DNA of 38,244 bases, taken from assembly GCA_027489095.1 (NCBI GenBank), contig JAIYAL010000087.1, positions 1-38,244 on the forward strand, in the 5' to 3' direction. The DNA is from Erythrobacteraceae bacterium. GTDB taxonomy: Bacteria; Pseudomonadota; Alphaproteobacteria; Sphingomonadales; Sphingomonadaceae. The notes below the pieces were generated by a model that searched no databases, had not been told where the DNA came from, and saw only the letters and a list, made by a program, of their open reading frames with translations. Below, piece after piece: positions 7,865 to 17,466 of the stretch. Positions within the stretch are counted from its first letter, which is position 1. Each line of letters starts with the position of its first letter. The translations under genes and the position numbers were made by a program.

Positions 7865-9787
7865 ATGGACACGACCAAGCCCGGCGCATCTGCCGCCACT
7901 ATCGCCGACGCTTCCCATACTGGCCCCCGCGATCCGCTGCCCGTGCTGATGCTTGGCGCGATCGGCGTCGTCTATGGTGATATCGGCACCTCGCCGCTCT
8001 ATGCGCTCAAGGAAAGCTTTGTCGGGCCGCACCCCCTTACGGTTGATCGGCTCCATGTGTTCGGCGTGCTCAGCCTCATCTTCTGGTCGCTGATGCTGAT
8101 CGTGACGCTGAAATATGTGCTGGTGGCGATGCGCGCCGATAATCGCGGCGAGGGCGGTTCCTTTGCCCTGCTCGCGCTGATTTCGCGTCATGTCGAAGGT
8201 CGGCGGCTGAGCGCCATTCTGGTGGTTCTGGGCGTGCTTGCCGCATCGCTGTTCTATGGCGATGCGATGCTCACCCCGGCGATCTCGGTGCTTTCGGCGG
8301 TCGAGGGGCTGACGATCGTCAACCCCGCGCTGGAAGCGCTGGTGCTGCCGATTGCGGTCGTCATCCTGATCGGCCTGTTCCTGATCCAGAGCCGGGGGAC
8401 GGCCAAGGTCGGCGCGCTGTTCGGCCCGATCGTGCTGGTCTATTTCGCGACGCTCGCCGGTCTCGGCATCGTCAACATTGCCGAGAAACCTGAAATCCTC
8501 GGCATCCTCAACCCCGTCCATGCGGCCGCCTTCTTCGCCTATGATCCGCACCTGGCCTTTCTTGCGATGGGATCGGTGTTTCTTGCGGTGACCGGGGCCG
8601 AGACGCTTTATGCCGATATGGGCCACTTTGGCCGCCGCGCGGTGGCCTTCAGTTGGCTGGGGCTCGCCTACCCCTGCCTGATGCTCAATTACATGGGGCA
8701 GGGCGCGCTGCTGCTTGCCCATCCCGAGGCGGCCGAGAACCCCTTTTACCTGATGGCGCCTGAATGGGCGCGGCTGCCGCTGGTGCTGATTGCCACGGCG
8801 GCGACGATCATCGCCAGTCAGGCGGTGATATCGGGCGCTTTCTCGGTCACGCATCAGGCGGTGCAGCTGGGCTTCCTGCCGCGTTTCCGCACGCTCCAGA
8901 CCAGTGCCAAGGCGGCAGGCCAGATCTATATCCCGGCGATCAACTGGGGCCTCTTGGTGATGGTGCTGGTGCTGGTGCTGGGCTTCCAGCAATCGACCCG
9001 CCTTGCTTCGGCCTATGGCATTTCGGTGATCGGGACGATGCTGATCACCACGCTGATGCTCGCCTTCCTCGTCTTCAAGGTGTGGCGCTGGAACATCCTG
9101 GTGGCGGGGGCGACGATCGCGCTGTTTGGGGTGGTCGACGGCATCTATTTTGCCTCGAACATCGCCAAGATCCCCGATGGCGGCTGGTTCCCGCTGGCGG
9201 TGGCGGGGGTATTGTTCACGTTGCTCACCACCTGGTCCACCGGGCGGCGGATCATGCGCGAACGCATGGAAGAGGGCGATCTGACCCTTGCGCAGTTCAT
9301 CGCGTCGGTCGCGGGATCGGTGCACCGGGTCAAGAACACCGCAGTCTACATGGCCGCGGCAACCAGCGGCGTGCCATCGGCATTGCTCCATAACCTCAAG
9401 CACAATCAGGTGCTCCACGCGCGGGTGCTGATCGTGACGGTCGAGGTGGCAGAAGTGCCGCAGGTTGATCCGGCCCACCGCACTGAAGTGCACGACGAGG
9501 GTGAGGGCTTCTACCGCGTCATCATCCGCTATGGCTTCATGGAGGATGTCGACGTGCCGCGCGAGCTTGGCGCGCTCGATTGCATCGGGGGGACGGTGTT
9601 CGATCCGATGACCACAAGCTACTTCCTCGGCCGCCAGAAGCTGATCCCTTCGGAAGAACACCCCGGCATGGCGCGCTGGCGCGAGGGGCTGTTTGCGTGG
9701 ATGTCGAAGAGCTCCGAAAGCGCGATGGAAAGCTTCAAGCTGCCCACCAACCGGGTGGTCGAACTGGGGAGCCAGTTGCAGATCTGA
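7865..9787 (+). CDS. kup: KUP/HAK/KT family potassium transporter
   Basis: LMLGAIGVVYGDIGTSPLYALKESF and GDAMLTPAISVLSAVEGL; 640 aa with a typical C-terminal tail. Confidence 0.97.
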   Translation: MDTTKPGASAATIADASHTGPRDPLPVLMLGAIGVVYGDIGTSPLYALKESFVGPHPLTVDRLHVFGVLSLIFWSLMLIVTLKYVLVAMRADNRGEGGSFALLALISRHVEGRRLSAILVVLGVLAASLFYGDAMLTPAISVLSAVEGLTIVNPALEALVLPIAVVILIGLFLIQSRGTAKVGALFGPIVLVYFATLAGLGIVNIAEKPEILGILNPVHAAAFFAYDPHLAFLAMGSVFLAVTGAETLYADMGHFGRRAVAFSWLGLAYPCLMLNYMGQGALLLAHPEAAENPFYLMAPEWARLPLVLIATAATIIASQAVISGAFSVTHQAVQLGFLPRFRTLQTSAKAAGQIYIPAINWGLLVMVLVLVLGFQQSTRLASAYGISVIGTMLITTLMLAFLVFKVWRWNILVAGATIALFGVVDGIYFASNIAKIPDGGWFPLAVAGVLFTLLTTWSTGRRIMRERMEEGDLTLAQFIASVAGSVHRVKNTAVYMAAATSGVPSALLHNLKHNQVLHARVLIVTVEVAEVPQVDPAHRTEVHDEGEGFYRVIIRYGFMEDVDVPRELGALDCIGGTVFDPMTTSYFLGRQKLIPSEEHPGMARWREGLFAWMSKSSESAMESFKLPTNRVVELGSQLQI

Positions 9788-9840
9788 GCCCGCGCGCGGG
9801 GCTGGGGGATTCGCGGGCCTCACCGCAGGTGACCCGCCCC

Positions 9841-9945
9841 CGCTACGCTACTTGAGGCGTGTCTTGGTCGCCTACCGCTACGCTACTTGAGGCGTGGCCT
9901 GATCGCCTACCGCTACGCTACTTGAGGCGTGTCCTGATCGCCGAC
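9841..9945. repeat. 35-bp tandem repeat, 3 copies
   Basis: cgctacgctacttgaggcgtg at 9841, 9876 and 9911 (exact 21 bp), followed by similar 14-bp tails (tcttggtcgcctac / gcctgatcgcctac / tcctgatcgccgac). Confidence 0.95.
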
Positions 9946-10102
9946 CGCGTCGCTGCACTCCCCACCCCCGGATGGGTTCCCCGGATACGCAGCGTTCCCG
10001 AGGGCCGGGGCCAGACCGTCTTCAACTCCGCATGAGACACCGGCACTATCGGAGGGTGCCGCGTCGTGCGTTGCCCCCACTTCCCCTTGATTGGCGGGGT
10101 AC

Positions 10103-11362
10103 ATGGCTTTGCAACGGACCGCTAGAACAGTGCCTGCCATCACCATGCGCAGTTCCGCCTGCGCTGCTGCCTTGCTCGCCGCCGCGCTGCTGGGTGCCAG
10201 CCCTGCCAAGGCCGATGACACGCAGGAGGCTGCGCCCCCCACCGATGGTCCGGTCATCACGCTCACCGGAGAATACATCCTCGACGCGGTTGCTGTCGTC
10301 CGGGGCGCCGCCACGGGGGGCCGCTATGTCGACCTTGCCTCGCTTACCGCGGAAATCGATCTTGATGCCGCCGCCGGATGGCATGGCGCACAGTTCGTCG
10401 CGCAGGGCATCGCGGGCACCGGGCAGCGTCCCAATGATCTTGCCGGGACGATGCAGGGTATCAATAACAGCGAAGTGCCGCGCAACCGGGTCAAGCTGTA
10501 CCAGCTTTACCTTGCGCAGAAGCTCGCCGATTGGCCGGTGACCCTGCGCGCCGGGTTCATCGACCTCAACGCAGAATTCTACAGCAATGATGCCGCCGGC
10601 TTGCTGATCGCGCCCGCCTTCGGGATCGGCTCGGAGCTCGCGGCGACCGGCCCCAACGGCCCGGCCATCTTTCCCTCGACCGCGCTCACCGCCTCGGTCC
10701 GGATCGAGCCATCGGCCGACACCTATGCCGCCTTTGCCGTGGTCAATGCCGAAGCGGGCGTGCTCGGAGATGTCGGCGGGATGGCGCCGCTGCTTGCCGA
10801 AGGCGCGCTGCTGATCGGCGAAGCGGGATGGATGGGATCGGGCAAGGTCGCGCTGGGCGCATGGTCCTATACCCGCAGGCAGGACGATATCCGCCTGTTT
10901 GATGCCGCGGGCGATCCGCTGCGCCAGCGGGCGCGGGGCGCTTATGTCCTGCTTGAATGGCCCCTCGGCGCCGCCGTGGGCCCCGATCCCGATGCCCCCG
11001 GCAAGGCCGCGCTGTTCCTGCGCGCCGGGATCTCTGATGGTGACACCACGCCCTATCGCGGCGGGTGGCAGGCCGGCGTCCTGATCAACCGCGTGTTCGC
11101 CGCTCGTCCCGACAGCCAGCTTTCGATCGGCGCCAATCAGGCCTTCTTGTCGGACAAGTTCCGGCGCAACCAGACCGACAACGGCAATCCGATGCGCAGC
11201 GCCGAGACCGGGGTCGAAATCACCCTTGCCGACCGGGTCGCGCCGTGGCTGACGATGCAGGCCGACGCCCAATATGTCCGCACCCCCAGCCGCGAGGCGC
11301 AGGCGCGCGATGCGGTGATCCTGGGGGTGCGCTTCATCTTCGCCTTTTCGCGGGAGTTGTGA
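10103..11362 (+). CDS. OprB-like carbohydrate-selective porin
   Basis: Signal peptide (SSACAAALLAAALLGASPAKA). Body resembles OprB porins (AQGIAGTGQRPNDLAGTMQGINNSEVPRNRVKLYQLYLAQKL...LRAGFIDLNAEFYSNDAAGLL). Start uncertain: 10091, 10103 or 10145. Confidence 0.75.
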   Translation: MALQRTARTVPAITMRSSACAAALLAAALLGASPAKADDTQEAAPPTDGPVITLTGEYILDAVAVVRGAATGGRYVDLASLTAEIDLDAAAGWHGAQFVAQGIAGTGQRPNDLAGTMQGINNSEVPRNRVKLYQLYLAQKLADWPVTLRAGFIDLNAEFYSNDAAGLLIAPAFGIGSELAATGPNGPAIFPSTALTASVRIEPSADTYAAFAVVNAEAGVLGDVGGMAPLLAEGALLIGEAGWMGSGKVALGAWSYTRRQDDIRLFDAAGDPLRQRARGAYVLLEWPLGAAVGPDPDAPGKAALFLRAGISDGDTTPYRGGWQAGVLINRVFAARPDSQLSIGANQAFLSDKFRRNQTDNGNPMRSAETGVEITLADRVAPWLTMQADAQYVRTPSREAQARDAVILGVRFIFAFSREL

Positions 11363-11392
11363 GCGCCAGCTCGCCGTAAGGACTGCCAGATC

Positions 11393-13165
11393 ATGACCAT
11401 CAAACGCCGTGTTATCCTGATCGGATCGATCTTCATCGGTCTCATGCTGTTGCAGACGCTCTCGGCCGCGTGGAGCGACTACCAGCGCGCCAGAACCGAC
11501 GCCGAGGGCGAGGCGATCGTCGGCATGCTGCGCAACCACATGGTGGGCGACATGATGCACGATGCGGCCCGCGGCGCGGTCTTCGCGGCGCTCTATGGCG
11601 CGGCGATCGAGAACCCCGCCGTCGTGCAGAAGGCGAGCGATGACCTTGCCGAATACGCCAAGAATTACCGCGAGATCATGGCGGCGAATCGCAAGCTGGC
11701 GACCGATCCGGACCTGAAGGCGCAGCTCGAAGCGACCGATCGCGACGTCGAAGTCTATCTTACCACGGCCAGCACAATGGTCGGCGCTGCTGCAAGCGGC
11801 CGGGCCAATGCCGAAGGCCAGTTTCCCAAATTCAACGCCAGCTTCGACCGGCTTGAGGCATCGATGGAGAAAATCGGGCTCAGGTTCGAGGAACTGCTCG
11901 GCGCGCGCAACGCGGCCACCCGGGCTGGCAGCCTGTGGCTCCTGATCGCGCTGACGCTCGTCTCATTCGGGGTGCTGGCCGCAACCATGCGCCAGATCCA
12001 GAAGACCGTGGTGTTGCGGCTCTATGCGCTGGCCGAAAGGTTCAAGACGATGGCGCAGGGCGATTACACCAGCCCGGTCGAGGGCGCAGATGCCAGCGAC
12101 GAGATCGGCGAGATCGCCGATGCTGCCGAGAAGTTCCGCAAGGTCGCGCTGGCCAAGCAGGCTGCCGAGCAGGAACAGCAGATCGTCGTTGCCATGCTGG
12201 CCGGGGGCCTGCAGGGCCTCGCCGGCCGCGATCTCACCCAGCGCATCGACACCCGCTGGTCGCCCGAATACGAGACCCTGCGCGAGAACTTCAACCGCAC
12301 CGCGCATGAGCTTGGCGCGGTGATGCTGCAGGTTGCGGTTGCCGCCGAAGGCGTCTCGACCGGCGCGGAAGAAATCCACAGCGCCTCAAGCGACCTGGCA
12401 AAGCGCAACGAGCTGCAGGCGGCGCGGGTCGACCAGACCAGCAGCACGCTTGGCGAAGTTGCCGCCAATGTGAAGAGCACGGCGGCCAACGCACAGGAAG
12501 TCCAGCGCGTGATCGCCGCGGCCCGCAAGGAAGTGGTCGAGGGCGATGAGATCGTCCGCGAGGCGGTGACCACCATGGCGTCGGTCGAACAGTCCTCGCA
12601 GGAGGTCGGCAACATCATCGCCCTGATCGAAGGCATCGCTTTCCAGACCAACCTGCTGGCGCTCAACGCCGGGGTTGAGGCCGCGCGCGCGGGGGAAGCC
12701 GGCAAGGGCTTTGCTGTGGTCGCCAACGAAGTGCGCGCGCTCGCCCAGCGCAGCGCCGAGGCAGCCAACGAGATCGCGGCGCTGATCAAGGCCAGTGCCG
12801 ATCAGGTCGGCCGGGGTGTCGCACTGGTGGGCAAGACCGGCGAGGCCTTCACCGCCATCACCAGCAGCTTCAGCAACATTGACACCTTTATCCGCACCAT
12901 CGCCGAGGCTTCGCAAGGGCAGGCGGACAATCTCCAGCAGGTGAGCGCAGCGGCGAGCGATATGGGGCGCTCAACCCAACAGAACGCAGCCATGGTCGAA
13001 CAGGCGACCGCTGCTGCGAGCAGCCTTGCACGCCAATCGAGCGATCTGCGCTCGCTGGTGGCCGCGTTCCGGCTCGATAGCGCGCCCGGCGCTGTGCATT
13101 TCGTCGGCGATGCCGGCGGGATGAGCTTCGGCGGCGGGGGCCAGGCCGATCAATGGGCGGCCTGA
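11393..13165 (+). CDS. Methyl-accepting chemotaxis protein (TM, HAMP, MCP signalling domain)
   Basis: Signature [57 protein letters not shown]. Confidence 0.95.
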   Translation: MTIKRRVILIGSIFIGLMLLQTLSAAWSDYQRARTDAEGEAIVGMLRNHMVGDMMHDAARGAVFAALYGAAIENPAVVQKASDDLAEYAKNYREIMAANRKLATDPDLKAQLEATDRDVEVYLTTASTMVGAAASGRANAEGQFPKFNASFDRLEASMEKIGLRFEELLGARNAATRAGSLWLLIALTLVSFGVLAATMRQIQKTVVLRLYALAERFKTMAQGDYTSPVEGADASDEIGEIADAAEKFRKVALAKQAAEQEQQIVVAMLAGGLQGLAGRDLTQRIDTRWSPEYETLRENFNRTAHELGAVMLQVAVAAEGVSTGAEEIHSASSDLAKRNELQAARVDQTSSTLGEVAANVKSTAANAQEVQRVIAAARKEVVEGDEIVREAVTTMASVEQSSQEVGNIIALIEGIAFQTNLLALNAGVEAARAGEAGKGFAVVANEVRALAQRSAEAANEIAALIKASADQVGRGVALVGKTGEAFTAITSSFSNIDTFIRTIAEASQGQADNLQQVSAAASDMGRSTQQNAAMVEQATAAASSLARQSSDLRSLVAAFRLDSAPGAVHFVGDAGGMSFGGGGQADQWAA

Positions 13166-13364
13166 AACGGCGCGGGCATGACGCGGCGCCGCAGGGGTGC
13201 GGCGGATTTACGGGCCTTGCCGCGCCCGGCAGCGGCCAGCATCGCGGCCATCATCGCCGCGCCGCATAAATTGAGCCCACTGGCGGCGAAGGGTAACCCC
13301 AAGCTGCTGCGTTAACCCGGACACGGAAAAGCCGAGGCGCGGCGGTGCGAGGGGATGATCGAGG

Positions 13365-14645
13365 ATGAAGTTCAACACCGCAGTTGCGATCCTCCCGCTT
13401 CTGGCCATGGCGCAAGTGCTGACGGGTTGCGGGGGCGGCTCGTCCTCGGCGCCCACCCCGACGCCGACGCCGACCCCAACCCCAACGCCCACGCCCACGC
13501 CCACATCTTCTGTCGCGCTCACCGTGGTCAATGGCGTCGGCCCGGCAACAGCGGCGGCGGGCAGCCAGGTCGAGCTGTGGTCGACGATCCTGCCGCAATC
13601 GCAAGTCGTGATGAACTGGTCGGGCGGCAGCTTCACGCCGGATGATGAGGAATGGCACACCACGCTGACCGTGCCGTCGTCCAACGCGACGCTGACCGCC
13701 AACGTGCAGACGCTCAATATCACCTTCACCACGCGCAGTTACACCGCGCCGACCACCGCCGCCAAGACCGCGCGCTTCTGGGTGCCCGCCAGCCCGCGCG
13801 GGTTGATCCTGTTGCTGCACGGCACCGGCGGATCGAGCAATTTCATCGAGACGGTCGAGGGCCGCGCTTTCGCGCTCAAGGCGATCTCCAAGGGTTATGC
13901 CGTGCTCTCGCCCGAGGCCGAGGAAGTGGCGGCGGGCGACCTTGACGCAGATGACAAGATCCGGTGGGACATCGCCCTCAATCCCGCCAATACCGATTTC
14001 CGCGCGCTCGACACGCTGCTCGGCTCGCTGGTGTCGACGTCCGTGATCCCGGCGGGCCTGCCCACCTATGCTGTTGGCATGTCGAACGGCGGTGCGATGG
14101 CGATCTCGCTCGGGTCGATCGCGGCGACCAGCGCGGCTGCGAGCTTCCCGAACCTCAGGTTCAAGGCCGTGATCAGCTATTGCGCGCAAGGAAGCCCGGC
14201 CGCGGTCAGCATCACCACCACGCCGAGCGCGTTTTATCTTTGCGCCAATGACGAAAACGAGAATGTCAGCAACACGCAGGCCCTCGCCAACAGCCAGACT
14301 TTGGTGGGGCGCGGGGTGCCCACAGTCGGCATCCTGCACCCGGCCACGCCGCTGTATAATCAGCGGTTCATCCGGGTCTCCGGGGTGAGCGCAGCGCAAT
14401 CACTGGGAATCGCCAATGAGCTGCGCGCGGGCGGCTTTGTCGATGCGAACGGGTTCTTCACGGCCTCGACCACGACGATGAGCAACGCGATCACCGCATC
14501 GCCCGCCAGCTTCCCGACGATTTCAGGGTTCACCCTGGGCCAGCGGCTCGCGCTGCTCGGCCAGATCGCCGTGATGCGCGCCGAGCATCAGTTCTTCTCC
14601 GACTGGACGTCGCGTTCGTTGCGGTGGTTTGCAACCTACCCCTGA
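13365..14645 (+). CDS. Lipoprotein alpha/beta hydrolase with (Pro-Thr)n linker
   Basis: Lipobox VLTGC, then GGGSSSA(PT)9SS; LILLLHGTGGSSNF and GMSNGGAM nucleophile elbow. Confidence 0.75.
   Translation: MKFNTAVAILPLLAMAQVLTGCGGGSSSAPTPTPTPTPTPTPTPTPTSSVALTVVNGVGPATAAAGSQVELWSTILPQSQVVMNWSGGSFTPDDEEWHTTLTVPSSNATLTANVQTLNITFTTRSYTAPTTAAKTARFWVPASPRGLILLLHGTGGSSNFIETVEGRAFALKAISKGYAVLSPEAEEVAAGDLDADDKIRWDIALNPANTDFRALDTLLGSLVSTSVIPAGLPTYAVGMSNGGAMAISLGSIAATSAAASFPNLRFKAVISYCAQGSPAAVSITTTPSAFYLCANDENENVSNTQALANSQTLVGRGVPTVGILHPATPLYNQRFIRVSGVSAAQSLGIANELRAGGFVDANGFFTASTTTMSNAITASPASFPTISGFTLGQRLALLGQIAVMRAEHQFFSDWTSRSLRWFATYP
13452..13505 (+). repeat. (Pro-Thr)9 coding repeat
   Basis: Nine CCN-ACN codon pairs with varied third positions. 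Confidence 0.9.
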
Positions 14646-14717
14646 AGCGGTTCTGGGGGATTGCTCCGTGCTTGCGGCGTGACGGCGCCGCTTGGCTCGG
14701 CTAAACCGCTCCCGCCC

Positions 14718-16385
14718 ATGCTGACGCGCCTGTCCATCCGCAACATCGTCCTTATCGAAGCGCTCGATCTCGATTTCGCGCGCGGGCTGGGTGTGCTGAC
14801 GGGGGAGACGGGGGCGGGCAAGTCGATCCTGCTCGACGCGCTGGGCCTCGTGCTGGGTGACCGGGCAGAGACATCGCTGGTGCGCGCCGGGGAAGACAAG
14901 GCGAGCGTCACCGCCAGCTTCGAATTCGCCGCGCTCCCCGCCGCCGTGGCCGCTGCGCTGGATGAGGCCGAGATCGCCATCGAACCGGGCGAGCCGCTGA
15001 TGATCCGGCGGCAGGTCAAGGCTGACGGCGGCTCGAAGGCCTTTATCAACGATCAGCCCGCCAGCGTCGCCCTGCTGCGCGAACTCGCGCCCGCGCTGGT
15101 CGAACTCCACGGCCAGCACGATGATCGCGGGCTGGTGAACCCGCGCGGGCACCGCATGCTGCTTGATCGTTATGCCGGGACGGATGTGGCGGGGCTTGAG
15201 CGCGCCTATGCCGCATGGGCGCGGGCCGAAGCGCAGCTGGCCGAAGCGCGCGGCGCGGTCGATCAGGCCAAGGCCGATCAGGACTTGCTGATCGCGCACC
15301 TTGCAGAACTCGCCGCGCTTGAGCCGGTCGCGGGCGAGGAAGCGCGGCTCGCGGGCGCGCGCTCGGACATGCAGAAGGGCGAGAAGCTGTCGGGCGATCT
15401 GGAGGATTTGCGGCACCTGTGGGAAGGCTCGGATTCGCCGCTCGCGGCCTTGCGGGTTGCCGCAAGACGCCTTGATCGGATCGCCGAACAGCATCCGATG
15501 CTGGCAGACGCGCTCGCCGCCCTCGACCGCGCGGTGATCGAGGCGAGCGAGGCCGAGGACAAGCTGCGGCTCGCCGCCGAGGCGCTGGTGCACGATCCGA
15601 TGGCGCTGGAGCGCGCCGAGACCCGCCTGTTCGAACTGCGCGCCGCCGCGCGCAAGCACCGCTGCGAAGTCGATGAGCTGCCCGAATTGATGCGCACCAT
15701 GCGCGCGCGATTGGACGCGATCGAGGGCGGGGAGGCGCAGCTGGATGCGCTCGAAGCCGCCGCCAAGGAAGCCCGCGCGGCCTATGTCGCAGCGGCCGAA
15801 AAAGCTCACGCCGCACGCCTCGCCGGGGCCGAGCGGCTCGATGCGGCGGTGGCGGCGGAATTGGCACCGCTAAAGCTCGATGCCGCCCGGTTCCGCACCT
15901 CTGTTACGCCGCTGCCCGAGGAACGCTGGGCGGCCTCGGGCATGGACGCGGTCGAATTCCTGATCTCGACCAACCCCGGCGCGGATTTTGCGCCCTTGAA
16001 CAAGATTGCTTCGGGGGGCGAGCTGTCGCGCTTCATCCTCGCGCTGAAGGTCGCGCTGGCCGAAAAGGGCGGGGCGGCGACGATCATCTTCGACGAAATC
16101 GACCGCGGCGTGGGCGGGGCGGTGGCCTCTGCCATCGGCGAACGTCTGGCGCGGCTGGCGTCGCGGGAGGGCCAGTTGCTGGCAGTCACCCACTCGCCGC
16201 AGGTCGCCGCGCGCGGGGCGCAGCATTACTTCATCGCCAAGGCTTCCAGCGGCACGGTGACGCGAACGAGCGTGGTGTTGCTCGACCACCCTGGGCGGCA
16301 AGAGGAGATCGCCCGGATGCTCTCCGGCGCCGAAGTGACGCCCGAGGCAAGGGCGCAGGCGGATCGGTTGCTGGAGGGGGTGTGA
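14718..16385 (+). CDS. recN: DNA repair protein RecN
   Basis: MLTRLSIRNIVLIEALDLDFARGLGVLTGETGAGKSILLDALGL; GGELSRFILALK; IFDEIDRGVGGAVASAIGERL. Start ATG 14718 preferred over 14661. Confidence 0.96.
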   Translation: MLTRLSIRNIVLIEALDLDFARGLGVLTGETGAGKSILLDALGLVLGDRAETSLVRAGEDKASVTASFEFAALPAAVAAALDEAEIAIEPGEPLMIRRQVKADGGSKAFINDQPASVALLRELAPALVELHGQHDDRGLVNPRGHRMLLDRYAGTDVAGLERAYAAWARAEAQLAEARGAVDQAKADQDLLIAHLAELAALEPVAGEEARLAGARSDMQKGEKLSGDLEDLRHLWEGSDSPLAALRVAARRLDRIAEQHPMLADALAALDRAVIEASEAEDKLRLAAEALVHDPMALERAETRLFELRAAARKHRCEVDELPELMRTMRARLDAIEGGEAQLDALEAAAKEARAAYVAAAEKAHAARLAGAERLDAAVAAELAPLKLDAARFRTSVTPLPEERWAASGMDAVEFLISTNPGADFAPLNKIASGGELSRFILALKVALAEKGGAATIIFDEIDRGVGGAVASAIGERLARLASREGQLLAVTHSPQVAARGAQHYFIAKASSGTVTRTSVVLLDHPGRQEEIARMLSGAEVTPEARAQADRLLEGV

Positions 16386-17404
16386 TCTTGGGAAGGCACC
16401 ACCCCCCGACCCCCTCCTTGCAAGAGGAGGGGGCAATGATGTTCGGCCCTGATAGCCCCCTGCTCTTTAGCACCGGCCTGCGCCGGGGCGGGCATCGGGG
16501 TTGGGGGTGGTGGAGTCCCCTCCTCATCCTCGCCGCAGCCTGCACCCCTGCCACGCCCGCGCCCGAGGAGGCCCCCGCCGCCGTGCAGCCCAACAACGCC
16601 ATGTACGGCACCGACGCCGCCCTCGCGCCGTCCACCCCCGATGCTACCTTACGCTATGCCGACCACCCGCGCGGGTTTGCCGAGCTGCGTCTGCCGGAGG
16701 GCAAGGGCCCGTTCCCGCTGGCGGTGATCTATCACGGCGGGTGCTGGAAGACCGGGATCGCATCGCAGGCCTATATGGCCCCGCTCGCCACCCGCTGGCA
16801 GAGCCTCGGCATCGCGACGCTCAATGTCGATTACCGCGAGGTCGGGGACGGGGGCGGCTGGCCGGGCTCGTTCACCGACTGGGCAGCATCCGCGAAGCTG
16901 ATCGAGGAGGCCGCCGCGCGCTATCCCATCGACCGCGAGGGTGTCACGCTGGTCGGCCATTCGGCGGGCGCGCTTCCGGCGCTGTGGCTGGCATCTGCGC
17001 AAGGGCAGGGCGGCCCGGTGGGCAAGCGCAAACCGCACAAGGCGCGCGCGGCGATCGTGCTCGACGGCCCCGGCGATGTCGGCGTGGAGCAGCCTGCTTT
17101 CGATGCGCTGTGCCAGTTCTCGGCGGTCGCCCCGTTTATGGGCGATAGCCCCGCCGCGAACCCTGCACGCTATGCTGCGATCGCTCCCGCCGCCGCCGCG
17201 CCGCAGCTGGCCGCGCTCTTGTTCGTGCAGGCGAAGCTTCCCGCGCCGTCTGTCGCCACGCAAGCCGCGCTGGCAGCGGGCGGGGCCAAGGTCACGGTGC
17301 GCGAGAATGCGGGCGCGAGCCACTTTGCGATCATCACGCCCGGCAACCCCGTCTACACCGCCAACGAGGCGGCAATGCTCGCGGTCTTGAAGGCCGAGCG
17401 CTGA
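16382..17404 (+). CDS. Alpha/beta hydrolase (esterase/lipase-like), probable lipoprotein; N-terminus overlaps the dispersed repeat
   Basis: LPLAVIYHGGCWKTG-type oxyanion motif, LVGHSAGALPALWL, SPLLILAAAC lipobox. Start uncertain: GTG 16382 overlaps the recN stop; ATG codons near 16436-16439. Confidence 0.75.
   Translation: MILGRHHPPTPSLQEEGAMMFGPDSPLLFSTGLRRGGHRGWGWWSPLLILAAACTPATPAPEEAPAAVQPNNAMYGTDAALAPSTPDATLRYADHPRGFAELRLPEGKGPFPLAVIYHGGCWKTGIASQAYMAPLATRWQSLGIATLNVDYREVGDGGGWPGSFTDWAASAKLIEEAAARYPIDREGVTLVGHSAGALPALWLASAQGQGGPVGKRKPHKARAAIVLDGPGDVGVEQPAFDALCQFSAVAPFMGDSPAANPARYAAIAPAAAAPQLAALLFVQAKLPAPSVATQAALAAGGAKVTVRENAGASHFAIITPGNPVYTANEAAMLAVLKAER
16391..16512. repeat. Dispersed composite repeat, copy 2 (module A inverted, hairpin module B, terminal ggttgggggtgg)
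   Basis: ggaaggcaccaccccccgaccccctccttgcaagaggaggggg (module A, inverted relative to 5190-5236), a hairpin caccggcctgcgccggggcgggcat, and ggggttgggggtggtgg complementary to the left end. Confidence 0.7.
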
Positions 17405-17466
17405 AGCCGTTGCCCCGGGCCGCTCTGCCGCGCTATGCTTGGCCGAAACGTGGGGGGATATCGACA

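Noticed and set aside
7760-9823. N-terminal extension of the 1146-aa minus ORF (6383..9823)
   Set aside because: His/Arg/Gln-rich shadow of kup; real coding starts near 7759 where KdpD-like sequence begins.
9841-9945. CRISPR array
   Set aside because: Only three units; the 14-bp 'spacers' are similar to each other, so it is a 35-bp tandem repeat; no cas genes.
10046-11560. 504-aa minus ORF opposite the porin gene
   Set aside because: Shadow ORF with no recognisable family; the plus strand has a signal peptide and porin-like sequence.
13166-13364. Possible decayed gene between the MCP and hydrolase genes
   Set aside because: Short Ala/Arg-rich minus-strand peptide only; no family recognised and no supporting signals.
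13452-13505. Phase-variable simple repeat in the hydrolase gene
   Set aside because: Amino-acid repeat is regular, but codons vary and the period is in-frame (6 nt), so slippage would not shift frame.
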